The position numbers and the translations under genes are program-made. A stretch of 64,000 nucleotides of DNA from JANMAT01 sp031359995 (GTDB taxonomy: Bacteria; Actinomycetota; Acidimicrobiia; Acidimicrobiales; Ilumatobacteraceae). Every line of letters begins with the position of its first letter. Position 1 is the stretch's first letter. Location of the stretch: positions 89,582 to 153,581 of the forward strand of contig JANMAT010000101.1 of assembly GCA_031359995.1 (NCBI GenBank). Reading direction: 5' to 3'. Shown here one piece after another: positions 53,801-62,725 of the stretch. The notes under the pieces were generated by a model, which did no database searches, was not told where the DNA came from, and worked only from the letters and a program-made list of their open reading frames with translations.

Positions 53801-54821
53801 CGCTGGCCAGCACCAGCCCCACCAGCGCCTGCACCGCCAGCCAGCGCCGCGGCCACCACCGGGTGATCGTCAGGCCGAGCAGGCCGACGGCGGCCAGCGA
53901 GAACCCCACGGTGAGCACCACCGCGTTGGAGAGGTACGGGCGGGCCGCGCTGTTCCACGGACCGTCGACGCCGCCGCCGTAGAACAGCCAGTAGCCCAGG
54001 CCGCGCAGGCCCTCGGTGGCCGACGCCGTGGTCGACACCGCGCCCACCGTCTCGGAGTAGGCGAGCACATCGGCGCCGTAGCGCCCTTCGACCACCAGCC
54101 CTACGAACCACCACAGCGACAGCACGGTGGCGCTCACCGCCAGTTGCACCGCGGCGCGGATCGCCTGCCCCCGGGGGCATCGCCCCGAGCGGCCGGCGAA
54201 CAGCAGCCAGAGCGCCGGCGACACCGCCACGAAGACCACCGCGGTGGCGTTGATCCCACCGATGGTGCCCACCACCAGCCCAGCTAGGGCCGGCCAGCGC
54301 CAGCCGCGGTGCCGCAGCGTCTGCTGCGTGCACACCAGCAGCCACGGCAGCCCTGCCCACGGCAACAGCAGGCCCGACGTGCGATTGGCGTACGTGAGCA
54401 CGTAGGGCGACAGCTGGTACACCACCGCCGTCGCGAACGCCGCCGCCGACCCCAGACCGAGGCGGCGGGCCAGGCACCGCGCGCCCAGCCCGGCGGCGGC
54501 GAACACCACGCCGAGCCAGAGCCGCTGCGTCACCCACGCCGGCAGACCGAGAGCGTGTCCGAGCCAGAAGAACGGGCCCATCGGCCACAGGTAGCCGATC
54601 TGCTGATGGGTGACGTGGCCACCGAACTGGCCGGGGTCCCACAGCGACCGCGCGGTCGCGAGAAGCCGCCCCGGATCGAGCACCAGGTACTGCTTCGTGT
54701 CGGCGGCCACCACGCCGGGGGCGGTGGCCAGCGCGGGCACGAAGGCCAGCACGGCCAGCACCATCGCGTCGGCGCCCACACGCCAGCGGCGCCACCCCGA
54801 CGCCGGCGGGTCCATCGTCAC
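50601..54821 (-). CDS. AftD-like alpha-(1->3)-arabinofuranosyltransferase (DUF3367), paralog 2
   Basis: A 1406-residue protein with the same plan as the gene at 40725: N-terminal GT-C domain with AADTKQYLVLDPG and THQQIGYLWPMGPFFWL, a long extracytoplasmic region with discoidin-like modules at ~737 (AVDGDPTTAWRV) and ~960 (ALDGDAATAWWS), and C-terminal TM helices from ~1240. The GTDxNRR-like strand TDTNRRRARQWR also matches TDTNRRQARRWG in paralog 1. Divergence is large, so this is an old duplication, perhaps with a different acceptor. GTG 54821 or ATG 54815. It starts 4 nt after the mannosyltransferase-like gene. Its 3' end overlaps the convergent GT39 gene by 240 bp. Confidence 0.87.
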   Translation of the reverse strand: MTMDPPASGWRRWRVGADAMVLAVLAFVPALATAPGVVAADTKQYLVLDPGRLLATARSLWDPGQFGGHVTHQQIGYLWPMGPFFWLGHALGLPAWVTQRLWLGVVFAAAGLGARCLARRLGLGSAAAFATAVVYQLSPYVLTYANRTSGLLLPWAGLPWLLVCTQQTLRHRGWRWPALAGLVVGTIGGINATAVVFVAVSPALWLLFAGRSGRCPRGQAIRAAVQLAVSATVLSLWWFVGLVVEGRYGADVLAYSETVGAVSTTASATEGLRGLGYWLFYGGGVDGPWNSAARPYLSNAVVLTVGFSLAAVGLLGLTITRWWPRRWLAVQALVGLVLASVAFPPSSPSLLGRAVLHGNARSTIVLALRSATRALPLVVLALAVGVGAVVHVVGSRVPRRAWAPAVGVAVLAVLNLPALFAGDLVDAALRRPQDVPSWWREVAAQLASGTGRVLEVPGQEFAAYRWGTTTDPLLPGLTDRPLLTRDLLPLGAPDTMDLLWALDDRFQSGTVEPGALAPVARLLGATDVVGRLDAAAQRYGTPTAARAAADLVAATGLGPVVVLGPSTVAAAEPPDIDRGAVGDDAGPTPAVMTRTVTDPVAATRVMPAADVTIVGNGEGVLAAAAAGLIDGREALRYAATLDRTDALPTGPVIVTDTNRRRARQWRGTQDTVGYTEDAGSSPYAADEADARLPLFPGTSIASQTIAVPSGVRAVASAYGEPNAYRPEDRAAYAVDGDPTTAWRVADRGEPVGARIRLELPAEAGISQLTLVQPQRPANRTITRVVIRTAHAHRRVDLDASSLSAAGQVVPLVDPAPSFVEVEVAATSTGVTPSFAGLDAVGFAEVSIGAVSPSIETVRLPTDLVDLLARSDERPSSLTYVLTRERTDPTNRWRTDPELRLVRRLRTPYAMDATPAITARLDRNAPDAVLASLLVPRDGPQVATSSRLAGRPDRWGYAALDGDAATAWWSAVDDAAPWWQVTMPTDAPFTTLRVRVAHDDRHSVPATVTFVLDGAAVGTVPVDADGVAVVELAGRRGRELRLALTDVREATGVERRYGETVRLPVAIDEVTIGGVAPVVTALTVSTGCRRDLLTVDDEPVAVALSGATAALLSGALFTVVPCSPTPVALAAGDHDVASSAGRVTGIDVDRVVLASGAARSAPVAAPVPALRVQRHSRTSATVTVGPSATAVWFVWGEGHNEGWQAREDGLTLAAGRPMVGGGNAWRLPPSSEARTLEIRWTPQRLVDLGVLASLVGVVLAVALAVWPRRGRPPARVAVAGPVAAAMGGAARRAAPSWPVAVALGVTAALTTHVLYGVVLLLVWAWWRRSDLVAVLVGGAGPVLALGAGAYVTLHQLVSHPAPGFGWPLVFAVVHRPALFAVLLVALHTAGGGVAEPAEEPIEGVGGG

Positions 54822-54825
54822 CGGC

Positions 54826-56094
54826 TCACGGGATGGCCGCCCACACGCCGTACAACGTGGTGACGGCCACGAGGCCGGCCGCGTTCAACGCGAGCAGCAG
54901 GGCCCACCAGTCGTCGTCCTTGCGCGGGAACACCGCCGGGAACGCGATGAGGACGGGGAACGCGGTGAGCAGGAAGCGGGGCCTCGCCGTGACGGTGGCG
55001 GGCAGCAGCATGAGCCCGATGATGCCGAGGCAGTACGCGGTGAGTGCGGGCGGGAGCTTGGCTCTCCACAGCACGATCAGGAACCCGACGGTGGCGGCCA
55101 CGCACAGGGCGGTGACGGTGTTGACCGCCGAGGCAAACGGGTGGAGCGTGAAGTGCCACGTCTTGGTGATGGCGGTCCAGCCGAAGCTGGCGCCCTCCTC
55201 CCAGGCCTCGCGCTGCACGCGGAACCACACCAACGCCTCGCCCGTGCGCTGTCCGAGGTACAGCTGGAAGGCCACGAAGCCGAGCGGGGCCAGCGCCACG
55301 GCAATGAAGGGCCGCACGACGGCGCGTCCTTCCCGCCGGCACTCGTAGATCGCCGCGACGAGGCAGGCCAGCACGAGAGCCACCCCGTTGGGTCGGGCCG
55401 CAGTGGCGAATGCGGCGGCCACGCCGGCCAGCACCCAGCGCCGGTGCAGCAGCGCCAGCAGGGTGGCGGCGGCCAGGGTGAGCAGCAGCGCCTCGGCGTA
55501 GGCGAAGGAGAGCACGAAGCTGCCGGGGAAGAAGCAGATCAGGATCATGGCCCGCCCGGCGATGCGCACGTCGTAGACGCGCTTGGCGATCATGCCCACC
55601 AGGAACACGAAGACGGCGCCGAGCACGGCGTTGAGCAGCAGGGCCGACGCGGTGTCGCCGCCGGGCAGCACCGCGTTCACCACGCGCGTGAGCCACGGGA
55701 ACAGCGGGAAGAACGCGGCGCGGGCGTCGGGGTCGAAGTAGCTGACGTGGGGGATCACCGAACGGGGGTAGCCGTCCCGGCTGATGCTCAGGTACCAGAG
55801 CCCGTCCCACGACGTGAGGGTGCGCAGCACGAAGGTGCCGGCCGAGGCGGGTTTCGTCTCGCCGTTCTGGATGGCCCGGTAGGCGTCGGCCGCGGCGACC
55901 AGGCCGCCCGACACGAGCACCACGAACCGCGACGCCACGTAGGCGATGGCCGCCTTGAGGAGGGCGACACGCCACTGACGCCGGCGAACGTCACCCAGGG
56001 ATCCGGCAGCAGGGCGGGCTGTGGTGCTGACCGACGCGTCGCGCGGCCCGGACGCCGCCGCGATGGCCGGTGTGAGGGGCCGCCGGTCGAACAT
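54826..56094 (-). CDS. PIG-V-like mannosyltransferase family membrane protein
   Basis: A 422-residue GT-C protein with about ten TM helices. The first external loop LTSWDGLWYLSISRDGYP, then ARAAFFPLFPWLTRVV, FFPGSFVLSFAYAEALLL and ATAARPNG are the signatures of PIG-V-type (GPI mannosyltransferase II-like) proteins also found in actinobacteria. The acidic Asp in TSWDGLW is the likely catalytic residue. It would use a polyprenyl-phosphate mannose. The N-terminal 35 residues are hydrophilic. It is followed after 4 nt by the AftD-like gene, so both should work on the same polymer. ATG start with TAGCGT 9 nt upstream. Confidence 0.85.
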   Translation of the reverse strand: MFDRRPLTPAIAAASGPRDASVSTTARPAAGSLGDVRRRQWRVALLKAAIAYVASRFVVLVSGGLVAAADAYRAIQNGETKPASAGTFVLRTLTSWDGLWYLSISRDGYPRSVIPHVSYFDPDARAAFFPLFPWLTRVVNAVLPGGDTASALLLNAVLGAVFVFLVGMIAKRVYDVRIAGRAMILICFFPGSFVLSFAYAEALLLTLAAATLLALLHRRWVLAGVAAAFATAARPNGVALVLACLVAAIYECRREGRAVVRPFIAVALAPLGFVAFQLYLGQRTGEALVWFRVQREAWEEGASFGWTAITKTWHFTLHPFASAVNTVTALCVAATVGFLIVLWRAKLPPALTAYCLGIIGLMLLPATVTARPRFLLTAFPVLIAFPAVFPRKDDDWWALLLALNAAGLVAVTTLYGVWAAIP

Positions 56095-56103
56095 GACGCG
56101 GCG

Positions 56104-56109
56104 ACGCTA
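56104..56109 (-). promoter_or_regulatory. -10-like box TAGCGT for the mannosyltransferase-AftD2 operon
   Basis: Minus-strand TAGCGT, 9 nt, ATG 56094. Confidence 0.4.
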
Positions 56110-56144
56110 GCACCGCGGCCCCCGCTCGATCCGGGACCCGGCCG

Positions 56145-57044
56145 TCACCAACGGGCGATCGGCATGATCGGCTGGCGGGGCCCGAACCTGGGGGCGTGGG
56201 GGCCGTGCAGACCGAGCAGGCGCAACACCACGGCCCGGTGTCCGGCGTACGGCGCCAGGAGCTCGAGCATGCGTTCGTCGGTACCGCGGGGCTCGCCGGC
56301 GAGCGCGAACGACACCAGGTTGGGAACGTGGTAGTCGCCGACCGGCACGGCGTCCACGTCGCCCAGCGCGGTGACGGCCACCTCGGCAGCCGTCCAGATG
56401 CCGATGCCGGGCACGTGCTGCAGCCGGGCGTAGGCCTCGGGCATCGGGAGCCGGGCAGCCTCCTCCAGCCGGTCGGCCAGCCGGGCGGCCCGCACGAGCG
56501 TGTCGGCCCGTTTGCGCTCCACGCCGAAGCGGTGGAACCACCAGTACGGTCGCTGGGCCAGGTCCTCGGCCGACGGCGGCAGCAGCAGGCCCGGGGGCCC
56601 GGGCGCGGGCGAGCGGCCCGCCCGGCAGAGCCCCTCGTAGGCGCGCGTGGCCTCGAGCACCGTGACGCGCTGGCCCACTATGGCCGGCACGAGGGCGTGG
56701 AACACCGAGCGGGTCGCACCGATGCGCACCCCCGGGTGACGGTGCAGGGCCTCGGCCACCACCGCGTGGTGGGGTGTGACGACGGGCGGTTCGCGGTCCA
56801 GCCCGAGCAGTGCGGGCACACCGGCCTGCAACCACTCGGCCCCCGGGCCCCAGGCTTGGCTGTGGACCTCGCTGGCGTGGACCCACACGTGGATCGTGCC
56901 CGGACCATCGGGGGTGCGGGTGGCCCGCCACAGGTCGGCCGGCCCGATGCGGGTGGTCGGGTCGCGCCGCCCGAAGGCGTGAGCCCGCACGGTACGGGCG
57001 AAGTCGAACGTCGCCGGGACCTCGCGCGCCACGGTCCCCGCCAC
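56145..57044 (-). CDS. DNA-3-methyladenine glycosylase 2 (AlkA-like, HhH-GPD)
   Basis: A 299-residue DNA repair enzyme. The HhH motif LQHVPGIGIWTAAEVAV (~220-236) is followed by the catalytic Asp in PVGDYHVPN, as in HhH-GPD monofunctional glycosylases. An N-terminal AlkA-like domain (~15-110) precedes it, and SVFHALVPAIVGQRVTVLEA opens the glycosylase domain. It removes alkylated bases from DNA. It is unrelated to the envelope genes next to it. GTG 57044 has TAGGTT 6 nt upstream (leaderless). Confidence 0.87.
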   Translation of the reverse strand: MAGTVAREVPATFDFARTVRAHAFGRRDPTTRIGPADLWRATRTPDGPGTIHVWVHASEVHSQAWGPGAEWLQAGVPALLGLDREPPVVTPHHAVVAEALHRHPGVRIGATRSVFHALVPAIVGQRVTVLEATRAYEGLCRAGRSPAPGPPGLLLPPSAEDLAQRPYWWFHRFGVERKRADTLVRAARLADRLEEAARLPMPEAYARLQHVPGIGIWTAAEVAVTALGDVDAVPVGDYHVPNLVSFALAGEPRGTDERMLELLAPYAGHRAVVLRLLGLHGPHAPRFGPRQPIMPIARW

Positions 57045-57050
57045 GCCGGC

Positions 57051-57056
57051 AACCTA
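57051..57056 (-). promoter_or_regulatory. -10-like box TAGGTT for the DNA glycosylase
   Basis: Minus-strand TAGGTT, 6 nt, GTG 57044. Confidence 0.5.
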
Positions 57057-57192
57057 GCCGCGCGCCCACCCAGCCCGACGTGCCGACCCGGACCACCTCC
57101 GCCCCGTCGACGTGCCGGAGCGGACCCAGCTCCGGCCTGGGCCCCTGGCCCCGCGTGCGTTCCGGAGCGTGACCACCTCTGGCTTGGCCCCC

Positions 57193-57242
57193 GCTCTGTT
57201 TGCGCGTACCGGCACCGGCGGTGGTCTCGCGCAACAAGTTCG
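57193..57242. repeat. REP-like palindromic repeat, copy C
   Basis: Arms GCTCTGTTTGCGCG and TCGCGCAACAAG, with centre CCGGCACCGGCGG. The right arm has lost some matches. Confidence 0.6.
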
Positions 57243-57263
57243 GGGGGGTCGAGCGATCGCCGT

Positions 57264-57313
57264 GCTCTGTTGGCGCGCAGCCGCACCGGCGGGGGTCTCG
57301 CGCAAACAAAGCG
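57264..57313. repeat. REP-like palindromic repeat, copy D
   Basis: Arms GCTCTGTTGGCGCG and TCGCGCAAACAAAGC. Same orientation as copy C, 21 bp after it. Confidence 0.65.
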
Positions 57314-57339
57314 GAGATACGGGACGAGGCAGGGGTGCG

Positions 57340-58956
57340 TCAGGGCAGCTGGCTGCGGGCCCAGCCGTAGTCGGGCTTGCCGGCAGGGCTGCGGGGCACG
57401 GCGTCGGTGGTGACGAGCAGGCGCGGGAGCTTGTAGCGGCTGAGGTGCTCGCCGGCCAGCGCCCGCAGCTCCTCCAGGCTCACCGTCTGGCCGGGCCGCA
57501 CGGCGACCACGGCGCAGACCTCGTTGCCGAGGACCGGGTGGGGGCGGCCGACCACCAGCGCGTCGACGACGGCGGGATGCACCTTGAGCACCGCTTCCAC
57601 CTCCTCGGCGAAGACCTTCTCGCCGCCGGTGTTGATCACCGACGCGTCGCGCCCGAGCACCTCCATGGTGCCGTCGGGCCGCCAGCGCGCCCGGTCCCCC
57701 GGCACCGTGTACCGCGCTCCGTCGATCTCGGGGAACGTGGCCGCCGTCTTGTCAGGATCGTTCAGGTAGCCGAGCGGGATCGGTCCGGTGGTGGCGAGCC
57801 AGCCGACGTGCTCGTCGTCGCGGGGCACGAGCCGGGTGCGATCGTCGCTCACCACCGTCGACGCCCCCGAAGGCACGAACCCGCCGGATCTCGTGGCGGT
57901 GTGGGTGGCCACGGCCAGGCGACCCGACTCCGACGATCCCATGATGTCGAGGATGGTCACGCCGGGCAGCGCCGCCTGCAGGCCGGCGCGCACGTCGGGC
58001 GACAGGGCGGTGCCGCCCGAGGTCACGAAGCGCAGCGCCGGCAGCGCGACCGGACGGTGGTCGAGGGCGTCGAGCAGCGGGCGACCGAAGGCGTCACCGA
58101 CGATCTGCATCGAGGTCACGGCGTGCCGGGCCGCGGTGTCGAGCACGTCGACCGGGTCGAAGTGGTGCACGACCGACTGGATGACGACGGTGCCGCCGCC
58201 CAGCCACGCGCTCCACGCGTTCCACTGCGCCGCGCCGTGGATCAACGGCGGCGACGGCAGGGCCCGCAGCTTGGCGCCGTTGCCGGCGCCGGCGAGCACC
58301 TCGGCCACGCTCTGGTGACGGATGCCGAGGGCGCCGGCCACGAAGTCGGCCTGGCGCCACAGGGTGCCCTTCGGGCGCCCGGTCGTGCCGCCGGTGTAGA
58401 GCACGTACAGGTCGTCGGGCGTTCCGGCGAGCCACTGGGGCACCGCCCCGGCCAGCGCCGCCTCGTAGGCGAGCGCACCCGGCACGCCCACCGCGGTGGG
58501 CAGGGCACCGTCGTCGTCGACCTCGAGCAACAGGCGCGGCGACGCCCCCGCGCCCAGGGCGTCGCGCACGACGCCGGCCAGGGAGCGGTGGTACACCAGC
58601 GCCTCGGCACGGGCGTCGACCAGCAGGTAGGTGAGCTCCTCGGCAGTGGAGCGCCAGTTGATGTTGAACGGCGCCACGCGCGCCGCGTAGGCCCCGAGCA
58701 TGGCCTCCAGGTACTCGTTGCCGTTGTAGAGGAACAGACCCACGGTCGACTGGCCGCGCTCCCACTGGTCCAGCGCGCCGCGCTCGCGGGAGCAGCGCAG
58801 GCCGGCGTCGAGCAGCAGCCCGGCGACGGCGGCGGCACGGTCGCGCACGACCGAGCGTGACAGCGTCCGTTCCCGGAACACGACGCAGGGGTGATCGGGT
58901 GAGGCGTCGGCCAGCGCGTCGAACGCCGCCGCGAGGTTCAGTCCGGCACTGGTCAT
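57340..58956 (-). CDS. Acyl-CoA synthetase (AMP-forming, FadD-like)
   Basis: A 538-residue ANL superfamily ligase. The P-loop-like motif LYTGGTTGRPKGT (~178), the GSSESG adenine region and the hinge/A10 region near RSPAGKPDYGWAR (catalytic Lys) are visible, as is the A8 motif INTGGEKVFAEEVE. It activates a fatty or other carboxylic acid to its CoA thioester. The actinobacterial FadD17/FadD-like group often sits in sterol or fatty acid clusters. ATG 58956 is the start of similarity. It is divergent from a crotonase gene only 16 nt away, so the two may share control. Confidence 0.9.
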   Translation of the reverse strand: MTSAGLNLAAAFDALADASPDHPCVVFRERTLSRSVVRDRAAAVAGLLLDAGLRCSRERGALDQWERGQSTVGLFLYNGNEYLEAMLGAYAARVAPFNINWRSTAEELTYLLVDARAEALVYHRSLAGVVRDALGAGASPRLLLEVDDDGALPTAVGVPGALAYEAALAGAVPQWLAGTPDDLYVLYTGGTTGRPKGTLWRQADFVAGALGIRHQSVAEVLAGAGNGAKLRALPSPPLIHGAAQWNAWSAWLGGGTVVIQSVVHHFDPVDVLDTAARHAVTSMQIVGDAFGRPLLDALDHRPVALPALRFVTSGGTALSPDVRAGLQAALPGVTILDIMGSSESGRLAVATHTATRSGGFVPSGASTVVSDDRTRLVPRDDEHVGWLATTGPIPLGYLNDPDKTAATFPEIDGARYTVPGDRARWRPDGTMEVLGRDASVINTGGEKVFAEEVEAVLKVHPAVVDALVVGRPHPVLGNEVCAVVAVRPGQTVSLEELRALAGEHLSRYKLPRLLVTTDAVPRSPAGKPDYGWARSQLP

Positions 58957-58972
58957 CGGGCAGGATGCTTGC

Positions 58973-59776
58973 ATGGATCCCGTTCTCGTCGACAACCCGC
59001 GCGAAGGCATCACCCGCATCACCCTGAACCGACCCGAGAAGCTGAACGCGATGACCACCGAACTGGTGCAGGGGCTGCATGCCGCCCTCGACGCCGCGGC
59101 CATCGACAGCAGCTGTCGTGTCGTCGTGCTCACCGGTGCCGGCCGCGGCTTCTGCGCCGGTCTCGACCTCGGCGGCTACGGCAGTGCCCCGAACACCAAA
59201 GGGTTGGGCCGTCCGCAGGCCGGCTTCGCGGTGCAGCGCCACATCGCCTCGCTCATCCCCCACCTGCGCTCGCTGCCCCAGCCGGTGATCACCGCGATCA
59301 ACGGCCCCGCCGCCGGTGGCGGCTTCGCGCTTGTGCTCGGCTCCGACATCCGCATCGCGGCGGCGTCGGCGCGCTTCAACGCCGCATTCATCCGCATCGG
59401 GTTGTCGGCGTGCGACATCGGCACGTCGTGGCTGCTGCCCCGCCTCGTGGGCGCCGCCCGCGCTCAGGAGCTGATGCTCACCGGTCGCATCTTCGACGCC
59501 GCCGAGGCGGCGCGCATCGGCCTCGTGGTCGATGCGGTGGCCGACGACACCCTCATGGACGTCGCGTACGCCAAGGCCGACGAGATCATGCGCAACACAC
59601 CGTTCGGCGTCGCCCTCACCAAGGAGGGCATGTGGTCGGCCCTGGAGATCCCGGGCATGCAGGCGGCCATCGATCTCGAGAACCGCCAGCAGATCATGGC
59701 CAGCTTCACGGCGGACCACACCGAGGCGATGAAGGCGTTCCTAGAGAAGCGTCCGCCCCGGTACGAGAACCGCTGA
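58973..59776 (+). CDS. Enoyl-CoA hydratase/isomerase family protein
   Basis: A 267-residue crotonase. Oxyanion-hole segments GAGRGFCAGLDLGGY (~52-66) and NGPAAGGGFALVLGSDIRIAA are clear. The usual Glu position in the second helix region reads IGLSACDIGTSWLLPRLVG, with Asp in place of Glu, a pattern I associate with a mycobacterial EchA subgroup. C-terminal motif LEKRPPRYENR is typical. ATG has AGGATG upstream. The 16-nt gap to the divergent acyl-CoA synthetase suggests linked beta-oxidation steps: activation, then hydration. Confidence 0.9.
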   Translation: MDPVLVDNPREGITRITLNRPEKLNAMTTELVQGLHAALDAAAIDSSCRVVVLTGAGRGFCAGLDLGGYGSAPNTKGLGRPQAGFAVQRHIASLIPHLRSLPQPVITAINGPAAGGGFALVLGSDIRIAAASARFNAAFIRIGLSACDIGTSWLLPRLVGAARAQELMLTGRIFDAAEAARIGLVVDAVADDTLMDVAYAKADEIMRNTPFGVALTKEGMWSALEIPGMQAAIDLENRQQIMASFTADHTEAMKAFLEKRPPRYENR

Positions 59777-59780
59777 AGCG

Positions 59781-60389
59781 TCAGCTCGGGGCGGGCACGG
59801 CCTGGCGCGGTTGCGCGATGGGCCGGGCCGCCTTGAGGGCGGCGTGCAGGAACGCGGTGATCATGGCCACCGCGCTCTCGCGTTCGACATCGGGGTGGTC
59901 GATGGTGGCCAGCACCATCTGGTACATCGAGTTGCCGACGCCCAGAGCCAGGATCCGGCTGAGCTCGTTGCCGCCCAGGTCGCGCGTGAACTGGGCCACC
60001 CGGGTCCGCTGCAGCTCACCGAAGCGGGCGAACCGGACCTGGCCGGCGGCGTACCGGTAGAGCACCGGCTGGCTGTGAGCGAAGTCCATGTGGGCCCGCA
60101 CGTGGTTCTCGACCAGCTCGCGCATGCCGGTGGCGCGCGCCGTGGCGTCGCCCAAGCGCGCGTCGAGCTCGGTCACGCCCCGTAGGTACATCGCCTCGAT
60201 GAGACCGTGACGGTCGCCGAAGTAGTTGTAGAGCAGCGCCCGCGAGACCCCGGCCGCGTCGGCGATCTCTTCGAAGGTGACGTCGGCGGGGTCGCGGCCG
60301 TCGAGGACCGCGGCCGCCGCGTCGATGATCTGCTCGCGACGCTCGGCGCGCGCCAGCCTTGTCCGGGCTCGCGGTTGCGCCGGAGCCAC
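59781..60389 (-). CDS. TetR/AcrR family transcriptional regulator
   Basis: A 202-residue regulator. HTH: QIIDAAAAVLDGRDPADVTFEEIADAAGVSRALLYNYFGDRHGLIEAM (residues ~18-65). The ligand domain is helical. GTG 60389 lies 5 nt after the oppF-like stop and is in frame where similarity starts, so it is co-transcribed with the peptide ABC ATPases. It probably represses that operon and the divergent binding-protein gene through the repeated TTGTCAAC site at 62608-62633, but it also ends 4 nt from the convergent crotonase gene, so fatty-acid control is possible. Confidence 0.85.
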   Translation of the reverse strand: MAPAQPRARTRLARAERREQIIDAAAAVLDGRDPADVTFEEIADAAGVSRALLYNYFGDRHGLIEAMYLRGVTELDARLGDATARATGMRELVENHVRAHMDFAHSQPVLYRYAAGQVRFARFGELQRTRVAQFTRDLGGNELSRILALGVGNSMYQMVLATIDHPDVERESAVAMITAFLHAALKAARPIAQPRQAVPAPS

Positions 60390-60394
60390 GGAGC

Positions 60395-61431
<1,037 letters not shown>

Positions 61432-61432
<1 letters not shown>

Positions 61433-62517
61433 CAGTTGCCTCCTGCCAGCGCGACGGAGTCTGCGCCAGAGGCAGCGCGGCGCGCCACGGCGTCGTGGTA
61501 CTCGGGGGAACCGACCGGGTACCAGCAGCGGTACAGGTGGCCGGCGTCGGCTTCCACCAACGGTGGCTCCTCGTGACGGCAGCGCTCGCTGACGTACGGA
61601 CAGCGCGGCGCGAACTTGCAGCCGATCGGCGGCGACACGAGGTCTGGCGGGCGGCCGCCGATGGCCTCGAGCCTGGTGTGGCTCTTCTGCTCGAGCTTGG
61701 GGATGCTCTTCACGAGCGCCTCGGTGTAGGGCATCTTCATGTTCGCGAACAGCGACCGGGTGGGCGCCTTCTCGACGACCTGCCCGGCGTACAGCACGAT
61801 GATCTCGTCGGTCCGGCCGGCGACCACGCCGAGGTCGTGGGTGACGAGGATCATCGACATGTTGCGGTCGGCCTGCTCCTTGGCCAACAGGTCGAGGATC
61901 TGGGCCTGCACGGTCACATCGAGCGCGGTGGTGGGCTCGTCGGCGAACAGCAACGCCGGACCGCAGGCGAGGGCGATGGCGATGGTGACGCGCTGGCGCA
62001 TGCCGCCCGACAGCTGGTGCGGGTACTCCTCGAGACGACGCTTCGGCTCGGGGATGCCCACGTCGGCCAGCAGGCGCTCGGCGGTGGCCAGCGCGTCGGC
62101 CCTGGTCATGTTCAGGTGCAACCGCAGGCCCTCGGTCAGCTGCCGCCCGATCTTCACGACCGGGTTCAGCGACGTCATCGGGTCCTGGAAGACCATGGCC
62201 ATCTCGGCGCCCCACACCCCGCGCATCTCGCGGTTGGTGGCGCCCGAGATGTCGGCGCCCTCGAAGCGCACGGTGCCGCGACGGATCAACGTGCGGCGTG
62301 ACAGCAGACCCATGATCGAGCGGGCCAGCACGCTCTTGCCCGACCCCGACTCTCCCACGATGCCGAGCGTCTTGCCCCGCTCGAGCGTGAAGCTCACCCC
62401 ATCGACGGCGCGGACGACGCCGCGCGGCGTACGGAAGTGCGTCACCAGATCCTGCACCTCGAGCAGCGGTCCGGTGTAGTTCCGGCGCTCGCGCTGGCGC
62501 TCCCCCTTGTCGACCAC
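61432..62517 (-). CDS. oppD: OppD-like oligopeptide ABC ATP-binding protein
   Basis: A 361-residue ATPase. Walker A GESGSGKS, VFQDPMTSLNP, signature LSGGMRQRV, Walker B LLFADEPTTALD, switch His THDLGV and the C-terminal oligo_HPY region CKFAPRCPYVSERC are present. GTG 62517 is preferred because AAAGGA lies about 9 nt upstream; GTG 62541 is an in-frame alternative. First gene of an operon oppD-oppF-tetR. It is expressed from a promoter whose -35 lies inside the repeated operator-like site. Confidence 0.92.
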
Positions 62518-62592
62518 GACTGGTCGTCCTTTCCCCGGCACTGCCGGTCACAACAGGTCACGCGACGGTCCCCTTGCCACCGCGTTGGGGGC

Positions 62593-62622
62593 AACGTACG
62601 AGGCTTCTTGTCAACTTGTCAA
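62593..62622 (-). promoter_or_regulatory. Promoter of the oppDF-tetR operon (TTGACA-18-TACGTT)
   Basis: On the minus strand, TTGACA (62617-62622) and TACGTT (62593-62598) are separated by 18 bp. The -35 hexamer is part of the second TTGTCAAC repeat. Confidence 0.6.
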
Positions 62623-62633
62623 CGGTTGTTGAC
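62608..62633. promoter_or_regulatory. Operator-like site: tandem TTGTCAAC plus inverted GTTGAC
   Basis: Two adjacent direct copies of TTGTCAAC (62608-62615, 62616-62623) followed after 4 bp by the inverted half GTTGAC (62628-62633). It covers the -35 elements of both divergent promoters, so a bound regulator (TetR at 59781 is the best candidate) would act on both. Confidence 0.55.
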
Positions 62634-62657
62634 CCGCCGTCAGTAGCTGGTTAGTGT
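62629..62657 (+). promoter_or_regulatory. Promoter of the peptide-binding protein gene (TTGACC-17-TAGTGT)
   Basis: TTGACC (62629-62634), 17 bp, TAGTGT (62652-62657). Close to the sigma-70/SigA consensus. The leader to ATG 62726 is about 60 nt and carries GGGGGAG. Confidence 0.65.
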
Positions 62658-62725
62658 CCGACGTCACGGCCCGCCCGCCACCCGCGACGGTGCCGATCCA
62701 TGGGGAACGACTCTGGGGGAGTTGC

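Larger units (their letters stand above)
57057..57339. other. Intergenic region with two palindromic repeats
   Basis: No coding sequence is evident between the glycosylase promoter and the acyl-CoA synthetase stop. The right half holds repeat copies C and D. Confidence 0.65.
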
